Shown here one piece after another: positions 20,515 to 29,575 of a stretch of DNA of 64,000 nt. This DNA is from Secundilactobacillus yichangensis (GTDB lineage: Bacteria; Bacillota; Bacilli; Lactobacillales; Lactobacillaceae), in the NCBI RefSeq assembly GCF_016861565.1, contig NZ_BOLK01000014.1:1-64000 (forward strand), read 5' to 3'. The translations under genes were made by a program, and so were the position numbers. The notes beneath the pieces are model-generated. The model worked only from the letters and a program-made list of their open reading frames with translations, searched no databases and was not told where the DNA came from. Every line of letters begins with the position of its first letter. Position 1 is the first letter of the stretch.

Positions 20515-21627
20515 CTAATTAATATAAGTTCGCTTTAAACGCTGGGTAAAACCGCAGGCAATTTCATAGTGGATCGTATCACAGTAGTCAGCTACATCTT
20601 GCAAACTGATGCTTTGACCATGATCTTCACCTACCAAGGTTACCGCTGTTCCAACCGGATACTCGTGGGGTAACCGAATCATTAGCTGATCCATGCAGAC
20701 CCGGCCAATAATTTCACAAAACTCACCGTTAACCAGCACATGAAACCCTTGTAACCGTCGTTCATACCCGTCAGCATAGCCGATTGGCAGTGTGGCCACC
20801 CATTCGTCTTCCTTTGCGGTGTACGTCGCACCATAGCTTACAGAATATCCCTTGGGCAATTCTTTTACAAACACCATCTCAGTTTTTAAGCTCATGGCGG
20901 GCTTTAGCGTAAACGGTGGCGTCAATTCACCGCCTGAAGGGTTCAGCCCGTAAGCAGCTACCCCAAAACGAATCATGTTGCCGTTGCAGACATCATGCCA
21001 AAGGCTAGTTGCCGAATTCGAAACGTGAACGTATTTTGGCCGCGTCGGCAGAACTGCCATAAAAGCTTTCCAGCGATTAATCTGAAGCTGGAAATAATCG
21101 GTATCCACAGCATCAGCCTTAGAAAAATGGGTAAAGATCCCTTCAAAATTAAAGCTGTTTTTTTGAGCAAGATACTGAACCGCTTTACCTAATTCTTCTG
21201 GATGCTGGAAACCAATTCGGCCCATTCCCGTATCCAGTGCAATATGAACAGCCAGCTGATGATTATCAGTCAAATAACTGTCAGCTGCCTTTAACCAGTC
21301 AATGGCACCCACCGTAGCAGCAATATGATTACTGGCCATTAAATCTGCATACTTCGGATCAGTGATCCCTAACACTAAAACAGGCTGGTTGAAGCCAGCC
21401 TCTCGCAGCGTTAGTGCTTCATCTAAAATGGCAACACAAAAACCAGTTGCACCTGCCTTCTCCGCAGTCCTCGCTACTTGAGTAAGGCCGTGACCGTAGC
21501 CGTTTGCTTTGACAACCTGAAAAAGCTCAACGCCGGGTTTCAGCCGAGATTTCTCCTTTGCAATATTATGATAAATAGCCGACTGATCAATAATCAGCTG
21601 AGTCGGCCGATGAATCCCAATTGTCAT
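20515..21627 (-). CDS. alr: Alanine racemase
   Basis: PLP enzyme interconverting L- and D-alanine for peptidoglycan and lipoteichoic acid. 370 residues, normal. The PLP lysine lies in [12 protein letters not shown] (Lys about 39), and the opposing catalytic tyrosine in YSVSYGATY (about 268). The C-terminal beta domain ends with the conserved [16 protein letters not shown]. Its start overlaps the acpS stop by 4 nt (ATGA), so the two are translationally coupled, the arrangement common in Firmicutes. Confidence 0.97.
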   Translation of the reverse strand: MTIGIHRPTQLIIDQSAIYHNIAKEKSRLKPGVELFQVVKANGYGHGLTQVARTAEKAGATGFCVAILDEALTLREAGFNQPVLVLGITDPKYADLMASNHIAATVGAIDWLKAADSYLTDNHQLAVHIALDTGMGRIGFQHPEELGKAVQYLAQKNSFNFEGIFTHFSKADAVDTDYFQLQINRWKAFMAVLPTRPKYVHVSNSATSLWHDVCNGNMIRFGVAAYGLNPSGGELTPPFTLKPAMSLKTEMVFVKELPKGYSVSYGATYTAKEDEWVATLPIGYADGYERRLQGFHVLVNGEFCEIIGRVCMDQLMIRLPHEYPVGTAVTLVGEDHGQSISLQDVADYCDTIHYEIACGFTQRLKRTYIN

Positions 21628-21986
21628 TTTACCGAATCTCCTTCTAACAGGACTTGTGTCATCACTAGTTCACGAGTATGCGATATGGAAACAAACCCTT
21701 TTCCGTTAAATGGGTGTTTAACGAGCTCTGGTTTACCAGTCCGATCATCTAAAATTTCCACGTTTTGAAACGAAACCGACTGACCAATACCAGTTCCATA
21801 GGCCTTACTATAGGCTTCTTTAGCAGACCAGCGACCTGCCAAAAATTCTGCGGCCCGCCTTTCATTTAAGGTTTTATAAACTGCAATTTCGTTTGGTGTT
21901 AACACTTTTTTTACGAATCGTTCCTGATCCGGTACATCACAGATACGGCCAATTTCTTCAATATCGACTCCAATTCCGTATATCAA
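21624..21986 (-). CDS. acpS: Holo-[acyl-carrier-protein] synthase
   Basis: Transfers 4'-phosphopantetheine from CoA to ACP for fatty-acid synthesis. 120 residues, standard. The Mg-binding Asp is in [14 protein letters not shown] (Asp8) and the Glu in [15 protein letters not shown] (about 58); both signature motifs are intact. First gene of the acpS-alr pair. Confidence 0.96.
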   Translation of the reverse strand: MIYGIGVDIEEIGRICDVPDQERFVKKVLTPNEIAVYKTLNERRAAEFLAGRWSAKEAYSKAYGTGIGQSVSFQNVEILDDRTGKPELVKHPFNGKGFVSISHTRELVMTQVLLEGDSVK

Positions 21987-22123
21987 GCCTAGGCCTCACT
22001 TTCATACTGATTTCATAATTTTAATTTTACCACACTCGGTCAGGACGTAACATGATACCTACTCACGCTTGGTTGATGCATTTTCACTCGCTGATTTTTA
22101 ATCAATAATTTAGAAAATGGCAG

Positions 22124-22158
22124 AAAAAAAGATCCTTCAGCTCACAGACTGAAGGATC
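22124..22158 (-). terminator. cshA terminator
   Basis: Perfect arms GATCCTTCAG/CTGAAGGATC (22131-22140/22149-22158), then seven T on the minus strand. It starts 15 nt past the helicase stop. Confidence 0.9.
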
Positions 22159-22173
22159 TTGATTACATTAAAA

Positions 22174-23709
22174 TTAGTCTTTTTTACGGATTGTAAAGCC
22201 ATGTTTGTTACCGCCATTACTACTCTTACGACGGTCACGACTGCCACCATGATCACGATGATCCTTGTTAGAACCATAGCGACGGTGGTTATCATTGCTC
22301 TTACCATAATGCCGGCCGTTGCCGCCACGACCATGGCCGCCGCCATGACCGCCACGATAATTCCGGTTACCGCCGCCACCCTTGTGGCGAGGTAATGGTC
22401 GTTCTGGTGTAATCTTAACCGGAACTTGGTTTGAATTATCCTTGGTTAAGTCGTTTAACAGTGCAGCAACTAAATCAACGGCTTCGTACTGATCAAGCAA
22501 CTTTGAGGCCACGTCTGCATACTTTTCGGTATCGGTCTTTTCAACCAGATTCTTGACCGTTTCTTCAGCATTGCTTAACTGTCCGTTGAAGGCTTCGGCT
22601 TCCGAAGGCGGCTTCAATGGCAGCATCCGCACTTTAGTCAACTTCTCAATTTCACGCAGGTAATCCATTTCGTTTGGTGTAACGAAGGTTAATGACACAC
22701 CATGGTGCCCGGCACGGCCAGTACGGCCGACACGGTGCACGTAACTATCTGGGTCTTGAGGAATATCGTAGTTAAAGACATGGGTAACATCTTCAACATC
22801 GATCCCACGAGCAGCAACATCGGTCGCTACAAGGATATCAAGTTTACCATGCTTAAACCGGTTCAAAATCTGTGAACGGCTCTTTTGAGTCAAATCACCA
22901 TGGATTCCAGCAGCGTTATAACCACGGGCTTCAAGTCCACGGGTAATCTCATCTACCCGACGCTTAGTTCGAGTAAAGACGATACTCAAATCAGGCGCTT
23001 GAACATCGAACATCCGGGTCATGACATCAAACTTTTCGTAGTCTTTAGCACGAACATAGTATTGTTCAATTAAGTCAGTCGTTAATTCTTTTGCTTTGAT
23101 CTTTACGTGGTGCGGTTCGTGCATGAACTGCACACCGACACGTTTGATCTCTGGTGGCATAGTAGCCGAGAACAGCATTGTTTGCCGCTCGTCTGGCGTT
23201 GCCTTGATAATAGATTCAATATCATCTAAGAATCCCATGTTTAACATCTCATCGGCTTCATCTAAGACCAGCATCTTAATGTGATCTAACTTCACCGTCC
23301 GGCGGTTCATATGATCCAGCAGACGGCCAGGTGTTCCGACTAAGACTTGGGGATGATTCTTCAAGCTGTTAATTTGACGACGGATATCAGCACCACCGTA
23401 GACAACCTGAACCTTCGCGTGCTCTTCATGACCCAGTTGGAAAATTTGTTCCTGAGTCTGAATTGCCAATTCACGAGTTGGTGAAATGACCAGCGCTTGA
23501 ATGTTAGGATCGTCCCGATCAATGTTTTGCAAAATAGGTAACGCGAAGGCAGCTGTCTTCCCAGTCCCTGTTTGTGCTTGTCCAATAACGTCTTTACCTT
23601 CCAATACCATTGGAATGGTTTCTGCTTGAATGGGGGTTGCTTCCTCGTAACCGTTTCGTTCAACGGCCTTGAGTAAAGGTTTTGATAACCCGAGTTCTGA
23701 AAACTTCAA
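22174..23709 (-). CDS. cshA: DEAD-box RNA helicase, CshA-like
   Basis: ATP-dependent RNA helicase acting in cold adaptation, ribosome assembly and mRNA decay. Canonical motifs: Q motif (ATPIQAETIPM), AQTGTGKT (about 44-51), PTRELA, DEAD (about 150), SAT and HRVGRTGRAG (about 325). The C-terminal 80 residues form a Gly/Arg/Asn/His-rich RGG-type tail, typical of CshA for RNA binding; total 511. AGGAGG precedes the ATG. The 5' leader of about 110 nt contains a large stable hairpin, a possible temperature-responsive or processing element. Confidence 0.94.
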   Translation of the reverse strand: MKFSELGLSKPLLKAVERNGYEEATPIQAETIPMVLEGKDVIGQAQTGTGKTAAFALPILQNIDRDDPNIQALVISPTRELAIQTQEQIFQLGHEEHAKVQVVYGGADIRRQINSLKNHPQVLVGTPGRLLDHMNRRTVKLDHIKMLVLDEADEMLNMGFLDDIESIIKATPDERQTMLFSATMPPEIKRVGVQFMHEPHHVKIKAKELTTDLIEQYYVRAKDYEKFDVMTRMFDVQAPDLSIVFTRTKRRVDEITRGLEARGYNAAGIHGDLTQKSRSQILNRFKHGKLDILVATDVAARGIDVEDVTHVFNYDIPQDPDSYVHRVGRTGRAGHHGVSLTFVTPNEMDYLREIEKLTKVRMLPLKPPSEAEAFNGQLSNAEETVKNLVEKTDTEKYADVASKLLDQYEAVDLVAALLNDLTKDNSNQVPVKITPERPLPRHKGGGGNRNYRGGHGGGHGRGGNGRHYGKSNDNHRRYGSNKDHRDHGGSRDRRKSSNGGNKHGFTIRKKD

Positions 23710-23739
23710 ATAAATGTCCTCCTAATAGGCTTTTACAAA

Positions 23740-23786
23740 GGGAATACGACTATGAGAAATCCGTCTCGTATGGTGCGTCGTATCCC
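23740..23786 (-). ncRNA. Stable hairpin in the cshA 5' leader
   Basis: Outer arms GGGAATACGAC (23740-23750) and GTCGTATCCC (23777-23786), with one bulge. An inner helix ATGAGA/TCTCGT carries one wobble. It ends about 24 nt before the ribosome site and has no T-run, so it is not a terminator. Confidence 0.6.
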
Positions 23787-23827
23787 CCGATTAAATAATG
23801 CGAGTTCTAAAAAAATACAACTAGAGT

Positions 23828-23856
23828 ATCATACATCACGCTACTGATAAAAGCAA
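23828..23856 (-). promoter_or_regulatory. cshA promoter
   Basis: Minus strand TTGCTT (23851-23856), 17 nt, TATGAT (23828-23833). This gives a transcript with a leader of about 110 nt. Confidence 0.6.
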
Positions 23857-23875
23857 CAACTATTATCTCAGCGAT

Positions 23876-23914
23876 TGAAAACAACCGCCCCCTTTTGTGT
23901 TGCGGAACGGTTGT
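23876..23914 (-). terminator. murF terminator
   Basis: Minus strand ACAACCG (23908-23914) pairs with CGGTTGT (23881-23887), with a short T-rich tail TTTTC. It starts 6 nt after the murF stop. Confidence 0.65.
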
Positions 23915-23919
23915 CTAAG

Positions 23920-25290
23920 CTATTGTAGCGCAGTTAAAACATTTTCTAAATGAATGCCATGACTGCCCTTGATCAACACAATATCAGTTGAGTTGATATC
24001 CTTTTTTAGTTGAGTGATTAACTTGGCCTGTTCATCCGTGGTGTACAAGTGAAGATGAGCTACTGCAAGCTTACTCTGCAAAGCTTCATATAAAGCTTTC
24101 ATATGCGGACCAACCAGATAAACGTCCTGCACAAAATTAGGATCTATCGCAGATGCTAAACCTGCGTGCAAACTATCAGACTGCTCGCCTAATTCCAGCA
24201 TATCGCCTAGTACAACACGGCGCTCACCATCGGTTGCAACCTTAGAAAAGGCTGCCATGACTTCTTTAACCGCGGTAGGATTAGAATTATAAACGTCGCT
24301 TAAAATTCGTTCGCCCGCGCTGCCATCGACCCATTCCGCACGGTTCTCAGTTAAATTAAGGTGCGTGAACGCTTCAGCAGAAGCCTGGGGCGAGATACGG
24401 TACAGTTTAGCAACACTTAACGCCGCTAAAGCATTATTAACATTATAATCACCAATCATCGGTACGGTCATTTCCTGATCCGGCCACTCACTAGCTGTAA
24501 AACTGGTTTGGGTGTCCGTTCCTTTGACGTTTAACGCATACATACCATCGGTTTTTTGACGACCAAACGTCTGCTTTCGCTGTGACACTTTTTTAGCACG
24601 TTCAACCAGCAGTGGTTCGTCACCGTCATAAATAAACGTCCCGTCGTCTTTCAAGCCATGCGTAATTTCCATCTTAGCATCGGCAATCTTATCCCGAGTC
24701 CCAAAGAATTCAATATGGGCTTCGCCAATCATCGTAATAATTGCAACGTCGGGTTCCACTAAACGACTGAGAAAATCCAGCTGCCCAGGCCGATCCATGC
24801 CCATTTCAATGACCAAAACCTCAGTATTTGGTTCCATTGACAAAATAGTAACAGGCACCCCAATCTCATTGTTGAAATTATCCATCGTTTTAGTCACGTT
24901 AAATTGGCTGGACAGAATGGCGGCCACCATATCTTTAGTTGTCGTCTTCCCGTTCGAACCAGTCACCGCAACCACCTTAGGGTTGATTTTTAACAAATAG
25001 TGCTGACTAAGCGCTTGTAAGGCAGTCAATGGATCTTCAACCACCAGCACTGGTAAATCAGCAGGTGCATCACCATGATCTGCTTTCCAGAGCGTGGCTA
25101 CCGCACCATTTTTGATCGCATTTTGAACGAATTCATGGCCGTCACGTTCCCCTTCTAAGGGTACAAACAGTGCTCCTGAAGAGAGATGACGACTATCAAA
25201 TGCGACACTAGAAACCTCTATTTCGTTCCAGGCACTGGTATCATTTTGAGCAGAAATCGCACTGGCGATTTCACCAAGTTGCATCTTCAT
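23920..25290 (-). CDS. murF: UDP-MurNAc-tripeptide--D-Ala-D-Ala ligase
   Basis: Adds the D-Ala-D-Ala dipeptide to the peptidoglycan precursor, linking to alr in the same region. 456 residues. The N-terminal Mur domain (SSGALFVPLEGERDGHEF) is followed by the ATP-binding loop VTGSNGKTTTKDMV (about 109-122) and the central and C-terminal Mur ligase domains (LGDMLELG at about 340). The ATG is preceded by GGAG. Monocistronic, with an extended -10 promoter (25339-25347). No ddl gene is next to it. Confidence 0.97.
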   Translation of the reverse strand: MKMQLGEIASAISAQNDTSAWNEIEVSSVAFDSRHLSSGALFVPLEGERDGHEFVQNAIKNGAVATLWKADHGDAPADLPVLVVEDPLTALQALSQHYLLKINPKVVAVTGSNGKTTTKDMVAAILSSQFNVTKTMDNFNNEIGVPVTILSMEPNTEVLVIEMGMDRPGQLDFLSRLVEPDVAIITMIGEAHIEFFGTRDKIADAKMEITHGLKDDGTFIYDGDEPLLVERAKKVSQRKQTFGRQKTDGMYALNVKGTDTQTSFTASEWPDQEMTVPMIGDYNVNNALAALSVAKLYRISPQASAEAFTHLNLTENRAEWVDGSAGERILSDVYNSNPTAVKEVMAAFSKVATDGERRVVLGDMLELGEQSDSLHAGLASAIDPNFVQDVYLVGPHMKALYEALQSKLAVAHLHLYTTDEQAKLITQLKKDINSTDIVLIKGSHGIHLENVLTALQ

Positions 25291-25338
25291 TGAAAATAAT
25301 CTCCTATTTTGTTTCGTTTTTGTTACACGTCGGCTACT

Positions 25339-25347
25339 ATTATACCA
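25339..25347 (-). promoter_or_regulatory. murF promoter (extended -10)
   Basis: Minus strand TGG-TATAAT: a perfect -10 with a TG extension and a poor -35. It lies about 50 nt before the start codon. Confidence 0.65.
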
Positions 25348-25402
25348 CGACTACCCACCAAAAAGCGGGGGCACATCAAGCTGATAGCTCGACTGACTCC
25401 GC

Positions 25403-26188
25403 TTATAGATCCATTTCATTTTCTGAAAACGGGGCTTCATCAGTAATATCGATGCCCCAGTGCTTTTTTTCAACATCATAGCTGAGTGTACCAACCTGCC
25501 GAGTGGTCTCATACACATCCATTCGATCACGCCACCAATTTTGACGTTCCGGATGTTCTTGAAGCCGCAAGGGAATTAAGTATCGCCGGCGCCGTTCTAC
25601 TGCTTGATCAAAAGCAAAAACTAACCCTTCGGAAAAAGCTGCCTGTACTTTTTGAATAATTTCATCGGGCACATCGCTAACTGAAAATGGTCGGTTAAAC
25701 ATCATCCAACGATTGCTATGCAGCAGGCGCAGGTGACGCTTCAATGAAATATCCAAAATATGCTCAAACGTCTCCATTTTCCGGTAGTAAACTTTCACAA
25801 AACCTGAGTTAGTACCTAGATAAGCGTATGCGTTTTGCAATTTTGAATAGAGTGGAAGGTGATAGTGAGTCCCCATATGCGCCATGTATAACAGCTCTGC
25901 AATCTCGCTGGGCATCATTAAATCAAGGTCATCGCTTTCATGATAATCCAGCCACATTTTCGGTGAATCCGTTCTTGATAACAAAAATTCACGCACTGAA
26001 TTTTGACCAGTTACCGTTTGAAAACGGGTATGGCCGTTAACCTGATTGCCCTCAAGTTTACCATCGATCAGTACGATTCGCTGCGGCACATCCGGCATCC
26101 CATTCACAAAATCAGCCGAAGTAATCCCATACGAAATAACGAGGTTATTCACCTGTTCCCAGTTGATATAGATAAAATTCCCTTGCAT
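25403..26188 (-). CDS. Unrecognised 261-residue cytoplasmic protein
   Basis: I do not recognise this family. The sequence has no signal peptide or membrane segment and a normal soluble composition. It is aromatic-rich in the middle (WLDYHESDDLDLMMPSEIAELLYMAHMGTHYH region, about 80-110) and basic around VERRRRYLIPLRLQEHPERQ (about 205-225). The C-terminus is acidic (TDEAPFSENEMDL). The frame opens at GTG 26200; I prefer ATG 26188, as GTGGGAAAAG can serve as its ribosome site. Divergent from the phosphatase gene and separated from murF by a weak hairpin (about 25364-25399), so probably a single-gene unit. Codon use looks native. Confidence 0.7.
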   Translation of the reverse strand: MQGNFIYINWEQVNNLVISYGITSADFVNGMPDVPQRIVLIDGKLEGNQVNGHTRFQTVTGQNSVREFLLSRTDSPKMWLDYHESDDLDLMMPSEIAELLYMAHMGTHYHLPLYSKLQNAYAYLGTNSGFVKVYYRKMETFEHILDISLKRHLRLLHSNRWMMFNRPFSVSDVPDEIIQKVQAAFSEGLVFAFDQAVERRRRYLIPLRLQEHPERQNWWRDRMDVYETTRQVGTLSYDVEKKHWGIDITDEAPFSENEMDL

Positions 26189-26301
26189 CACTTTTCCCAC
26201 ACTCTCTCACATTATAGACACTTTTATTGTACTACGAAACAACACTGAAAAGGACGTTAAACGTTTAATCTGATTAAAATTATTAGGTGAATTGGTCACC
26301 C

Positions 26302-26330
26302 TTGACGTGCCAACGATTATCCCATAACAT
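26302..26330 (+). promoter_or_regulatory. Promoter of the low-MW phosphatase gene
   Basis: TTGACG (26302-26307), 17 nt, TAACAT (26325-26330), 30 nt before the ATG. GAGGGA serves as ribosome site region. Confidence 0.6.
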
Positions 26331-26359
26331 GAGGGAAATAACTAAAAGGGGTTTCCATC

Positions 26360-26821
26360 ATGACCAACGTACTTTTTGTCTGTTTAGGTAACATCTGCCG
26401 GTCACCTATGGCCGAAGCCATTTTTAAGGACCTCGTTGCCAAAGCTGGGCTACAGGATCAAATTCAGGTAGACTCATGTGCTACCAGCAGTGAGGAAGAA
26501 GGTCATCAGCCCCACCCTGGTGCCCGAAAAGTTATGGCTGCTCACGGACTGGACTACAGCTATATGCATTCCCGACCAATTACTCGCCAGGATTTTGACT
26601 GGGCTGACTACATCATTACCATGGACAGTCAAAACATGTTTAACCTTAATCAAATGGCACCACCCGAAGATCGGCCTAAAATTCATCTTTGTTTGGATAT
26701 TCTGCCCGATAAGCGGGGCCAAGAGATTCCGGATCCCTGGTATACCCACCGATTCGAATACACCTACCAAGTGTTGCAATCCGCTTTGCCAGCTTGGCTG
26801 GATAAAATTAAAGCGCATTAA
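26360..26821 (+). CDS. Low-molecular-weight protein tyrosine phosphatase
   Basis: Cytoplasmic phosphotyrosine phosphatase. The N-terminal P-loop VLFVCLGNICRSPMAEAI has the CX5R(S) signature (Cys8, Arg14), and the general-acid Asp lies in the conserved IPDPWY motif near residue 128. 153 residues is typical. No tyrosine-kinase or exopolysaccharide genes are nearby, so a housekeeping YwlE-like role (possibly arginine phosphatase) is as plausible as capsule control; the P-loop residue after the second Gly-Asn is Ile. It converges with srtA at a shared terminator. Confidence 0.93.
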   Translation: MTNVLFVCLGNICRSPMAEAIFKDLVAKAGLQDQIQVDSCATSSEEEGHQPHPGARKVMAAHGLDYSYMHSRPITRQDFDWADYIITMDSQNMFNLNQMAPPEDRPKIHLCLDILPDKRGQEIPDPWYTHRFEYTYQVLQSALPAWLDKIKAH

Positions 26822-26832
26822 CCAGCAGTAAA

Positions 26833-26878
26833 TAAAAGCCGCGTTACCAGCCAGTTTTGACTGATAATGCGGCTTTTA
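26833..26878. terminator. Bidirectional terminator, phosphatase/srtA
   Basis: Arms TAAAAGCCGC (26833-26842) and GCGGCTTTTA (26869-26878), with an inner CAGT/ACTG helix. A- and T-rich ends serve both converging genes. Confidence 0.8.
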
Positions 26879-26880
26879 TG

Positions 26881-27582
26881 CTATTTATTATTAAATTTAG
26901 CAGCAAATTCTCTTTGGACCTTTACCGGTGTATCTGAGTACTTAGCAGTCTGTGTTAGCCTGCCACGAATCATCAAACGACGGGCACCGGTTGCATCACA
27001 GGTGATCAGCGTAATGATGTTAGATTTGGTTTGGTTCACCACATCAACTCGCGTTGCATCGATGAATTCCCGCTGATAAACCTTAAACGTATAAACCTTT
27101 TTCATGTCCGTTGTATAGATGGTGTCCCCAACCCGAGTCTTAAAATACAGCGGTGAAAAAAGAATATCTTTACGAACCATGTGATGTCCCGCCAGCGGGT
27201 AGTTACCGTGACCCATCTTCTGATCGGGCCTCATCGTACCGGCAGCCAGTGCCAAGGTCGTGTTAGCAACCCCTTTAGCAATTGGCAAATGAACATCAGA
27301 CTTTGGTACTAATATTTGTCCCACCGGTAAAATTTTCTGGGAATTCATCCGGGCTCTTGCCACGGTCGAGAAATTCAGTGACTTTGCGTTTTTAAAGTTG
27401 AAATTAGCCTTTTTCTGATCGTTATTGGCAGCCGACTTAGCCGTAATCTTCGGTTGATACGAACTCACCATGTAATTTTTGATTTGCTGGTTAAAAATCA
27501 GTCCCAAAGAAATCAGCAACAGCACTACTAAACCAATTCGATACAGCCATTTTGTAAATTGGCTACGTCCTCTATTTTTCAT
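26881..27582 (-). CDS. srtA: Sortase A (class A)
   Basis: Membrane-anchored transpeptidase that links LPxTG-type surface proteins to peptidoglycan. One N-terminal membrane segment (WLYRIGLVVLLLISLGLIF). The catalytic triad is visible as His in NYPLAGHHM (TLxTC-type enzymes), Cys in ITLITCDATG and Arg in RRLMIRGRL. The start is ATG 27582 with GGGGAG 6 nt upstream; the TTG at 27597 only reads through that ribosome site. This gives 233 residues. No LPxTG substrate is coded in the window, as expected for a housekeeping sortase. Confidence 0.95.
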   Translation of the reverse strand: MKNRGRSQFTKWLYRIGLVVLLLISLGLIFNQQIKNYMVSSYQPKITAKSAANNDQKKANFNFKNAKSLNFSTVARARMNSQKILPVGQILVPKSDVHLPIAKGVANTTLALAAGTMRPDQKMGHGNYPLAGHHMVRKDILFSPLYFKTRVGDTIYTTDMKKVYTFKVYQREFIDATRVDVVNQTKSNIITLITCDATGARRLMIRGRLTQTAKYSDTPVKVQREFAAKFNNK

Positions 27583-27747
27583 TTGATCTCCCCACAATCC
27601 CTACTGAATCGCTTATGGAAGCGGTCCAATACATTTAACACGCTATTGGTATACCTTGGTTATCTACAAAAAACGTGCTACTCTTTATATTACTGCTATA
27701 TTTTACTCGCTTGAAGGATTTTTTAAAAGAAAGAAGATTGATATTCA

Positions 27748-28986
27748 TTGACTGAACCAGAACCCGCTGCCACCAAACCCAAACGCCCCGTCTGGCGCCG
27801 CAACTTATTCGTCCTGTGGTTTGGTACTTTTATGGCCGGACTTGCATTTAGCGAAATCATGCCATTCTTATCCCTGTATGTGGATACGCTAGGTAATTTT
27901 ACGAAGGATCAACTTAATCTCTATTCCGGCATTACCTTTTCAGCAACTTACTTAGTTACCGCTGTAGCGAGTCCAATGTGGGGCCGGCTAGCCGATCGTA
28001 AGGGACGGAAACTGATGCTGTTACGAGCGTCACTTGGAATGGCGCTTGTGATGGGCCTGATGGGTGCTGTCACCAGTGTTTGGCAACTAATGGCTTTGCG
28101 ATTTATTCAGGGGATTTTCTCGGGCTATATCAGTAACGCTAACGCTTTAATGGCAACACAAGCACCGAAAAGTAAAAGCGGTCAAGCTCTGGGCACCTTA
28201 TCAACCGGCTACGTGGCTGGATCGCTATTTGGTCCCCTCGTCGGTGGTGTTCTAGCAGAAATCTTTTCTTATCGGGTCACTTTCTTCATTACGGGCGCAC
28301 TCCTGCTATCCGTTTTCTTCGTCAGTTATTTCTTCGTCACTGAATCATTTACTCCCGTCAAGAAGGAAAACATGCTGTCCAGCAAACAAGTGCTGGGAGT
28401 CATCAATCATCCTAAATTAATTTTGGGGATGTTTATTACCACCCTGATCATCCAGGCTTCCAACATGTCCATTTCACCCATCCTGTCACTGTATGTCAGA
28501 GAGATCATGCCCAGGGGATCTGCAATCACACTGTTTAGTGGTATTGTTGCAGCTATTCCCGGGGTTGCGACGCTCTTTGCGGCACCTCAGTTGGGCCGGT
28601 TAGGCGATAAGATGGGCACTGAATTGATCTTATCAATCGGCTTTGTCTTCGCCATTTTAGTCTACCTGCCAATGGCCTTCGTCACCAACGTCTGGCAGCT
28701 GATGTTTTTAAGATTCCTGATTGGAATTTCAAACGCCACCATGCTGCCAGCCGTGCAAACCATTCTATCAAAGAATACACCACCAGAAGTGACTGGCCGG
28801 GTCTTCAGCTGGAATCAATCTTTCCAAGCGGTGGGCAGCGTGCTGGGACCAATGATCGGTTCAATGGTGTCAACGGTCTTCGATTACGCTGGCGTCTTCA
28901 TTTCCACATCAATTTTAGTTCTGTTAAACTTCCTGCTAGTGTGGCATAATACCGCTAGTTTGAGAAGGAAACATTTGAAAAATTAG
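27748..28986 (+). CDS. MFS drug/metabolite exporter
   Basis: Proton-coupled major facilitator with 12 predicted membrane helices over 412 residues. The MFS loop signature GRLADRKGRKLMLL lies between helices 2 and 3 (about 83-96), and the repeat signature GRLGDKMGTELIL is in the second half. It resembles the MdtG/multidrug-efflux group; the substrate cannot be read. The start is TTG 27748, with a purine-rich AGAAAGAAG upstream; the ribosome site is weak. A structured repeat (copy C) begins at the stop codon itself. Confidence 0.88.
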   Translation: MTEPEPAATKPKRPVWRRNLFVLWFGTFMAGLAFSEIMPFLSLYVDTLGNFTKDQLNLYSGITFSATYLVTAVASPMWGRLADRKGRKLMLLRASLGMALVMGLMGAVTSVWQLMALRFIQGIFSGYISNANALMATQAPKSKSGQALGTLSTGYVAGSLFGPLVGGVLAEIFSYRVTFFITGALLLSVFFVSYFFVTESFTPVKKENMLSSKQVLGVINHPKLILGMFITTLIIQASNMSISPILSLYVREIMPRGSAITLFSGIVAAIPGVATLFAAPQLGRLGDKMGTELILSIGFVFAILVYLPMAFVTNVWQLMFLRFLIGISNATMLPAVQTILSKNTPPEVTGRVFSWNQSFQAVGSVLGPMIGSMVSTVFDYAGVFISTSILVLLNFLLVWHNTASLRRKHLKN

Positions 28987-29103
28987 AGTGCGAAGGCAAG
29001 CGTTTAGGGAGCGGAGTGTAAGCTGACTAATTCAAAAATCCCGATCTTGGATTTATGGATTAGTCGGCTTACATGCAGCTCTCTGCTTGCCTGAGCACGT
29101 TTA
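28986..29103 (+). repeat. Structured intergenic repeat, copy C
   Basis: Same family as copies A and B, beginning on the MFS stop codon. P1 is GGCAAGC/GCTTGCC (28995-29001/29085-29091), wholly different from A and B yet fully paired. The longest stem is TGTAAGC-GACTAAT / ATTAGTC-GCTTACA (29017-29031/29059-29073), with one T.G mismatch. The apical AAATCC/GGATTT helix (29036-29041/29049-29054) and the GCAGCTCTCTG block (29076-29086) are conserved. Confidence 0.85.
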
Positions 29104-29120
29104 GTCAATCTAAAAAGCAA

Positions 29121-29152
29121 AGCACCACGCCCGAGTAAATGGGCGTGGTGCT
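29121..29152. terminator. Bidirectional terminator, MFS gene/rpmE2
   Basis: Perfect 12 bp AGCACCACGCCC/GGGCGTGGTGCT (29121-29132/29141-29152), flanked by A-run and T-run. It serves the converging genes. Confidence 0.9.
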
Positions 29153-29218
29153 TTTTAGCATATTCAGACAAACAAAAAGCCACCCACACCATTGGCGTAA
29201 GTGACTCACTGATTAACT

Positions 29219-29470
29219 TTAGTCGTTTTTTAAACCGTACTTCTTGTTGAAACGATCCACAGCACCATCTGCTTGGGCAAACTTTTGCTTACCAGTGTAG
29301 AAAGGATGTGAGTCAGAAGAAATTTCAACACGAATCAATGGATAAGTGTTGCCATCTTCCCAATCGATTGTTTCTTCAGAAGTTGCAGTTGAACCTGACA
29401 AAAACTTGTAACCGGTACTTGAATCTTGGAATACCACTTGGTGGTAATCTGGATGAATTCCTTTTTTCAT
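29219..29470 (-). CDS. rpmE2: Ribosomal protein L31 type B
   Basis: Large-subunit ribosomal protein. 83 residues with [28 protein letters not shown]... and [14 protein letters not shown], the type B signature. It lacks the CxxC zinc cysteines of type A L31, so it is the zinc-independent form usually favoured under zinc limitation; lactobacilli often have only this form. It stands next to murA, as rpmE stands near murAB in Bacillus, but without rho in between. A consensus promoter sits just upstream. Confidence 0.97.
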   Translation of the reverse strand: MKKGIHPDYHQVVFQDSSTGYKFLSGSTATSEETIDWEDGNTYPLIRVEISSDSHPFYTGKQKFAQADGAVDRFNKKYGLKND

Positions 29471-29543
29471 AATTGTTTCGCTCCTTTGCCCTGAATCATA
29501 TACTGAAACAGAGATTGATTGTTATCGTCAACCTAAATAGAAT

Positions 29544-29572
29544 ATCATAAGAATAGCCCTAATTCAAGTCAA
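29544..29572 (-). promoter_or_regulatory. rpmE2 promoter
   Basis: Minus strand TTGACT (29567-29572), 17 nt, TATGAT (29544-29549). The -35 lies within 4 nt of the murA stop. Confidence 0.75.
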
Positions 29573-29575
29573 CTC

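Noticed and set aside
22159-22395. 78-codon frame antisense to the helicase tail
   Set aside because: Thr/Ile/Met-rich complement of the RGG tail of CshA; no ribosome site.
29004-29192. 62-codon minus-strand frame between the MFS gene and rpmE2
   Set aside because: Covers structured repeat C and the bidirectional terminator, so it is not a plausible gene.
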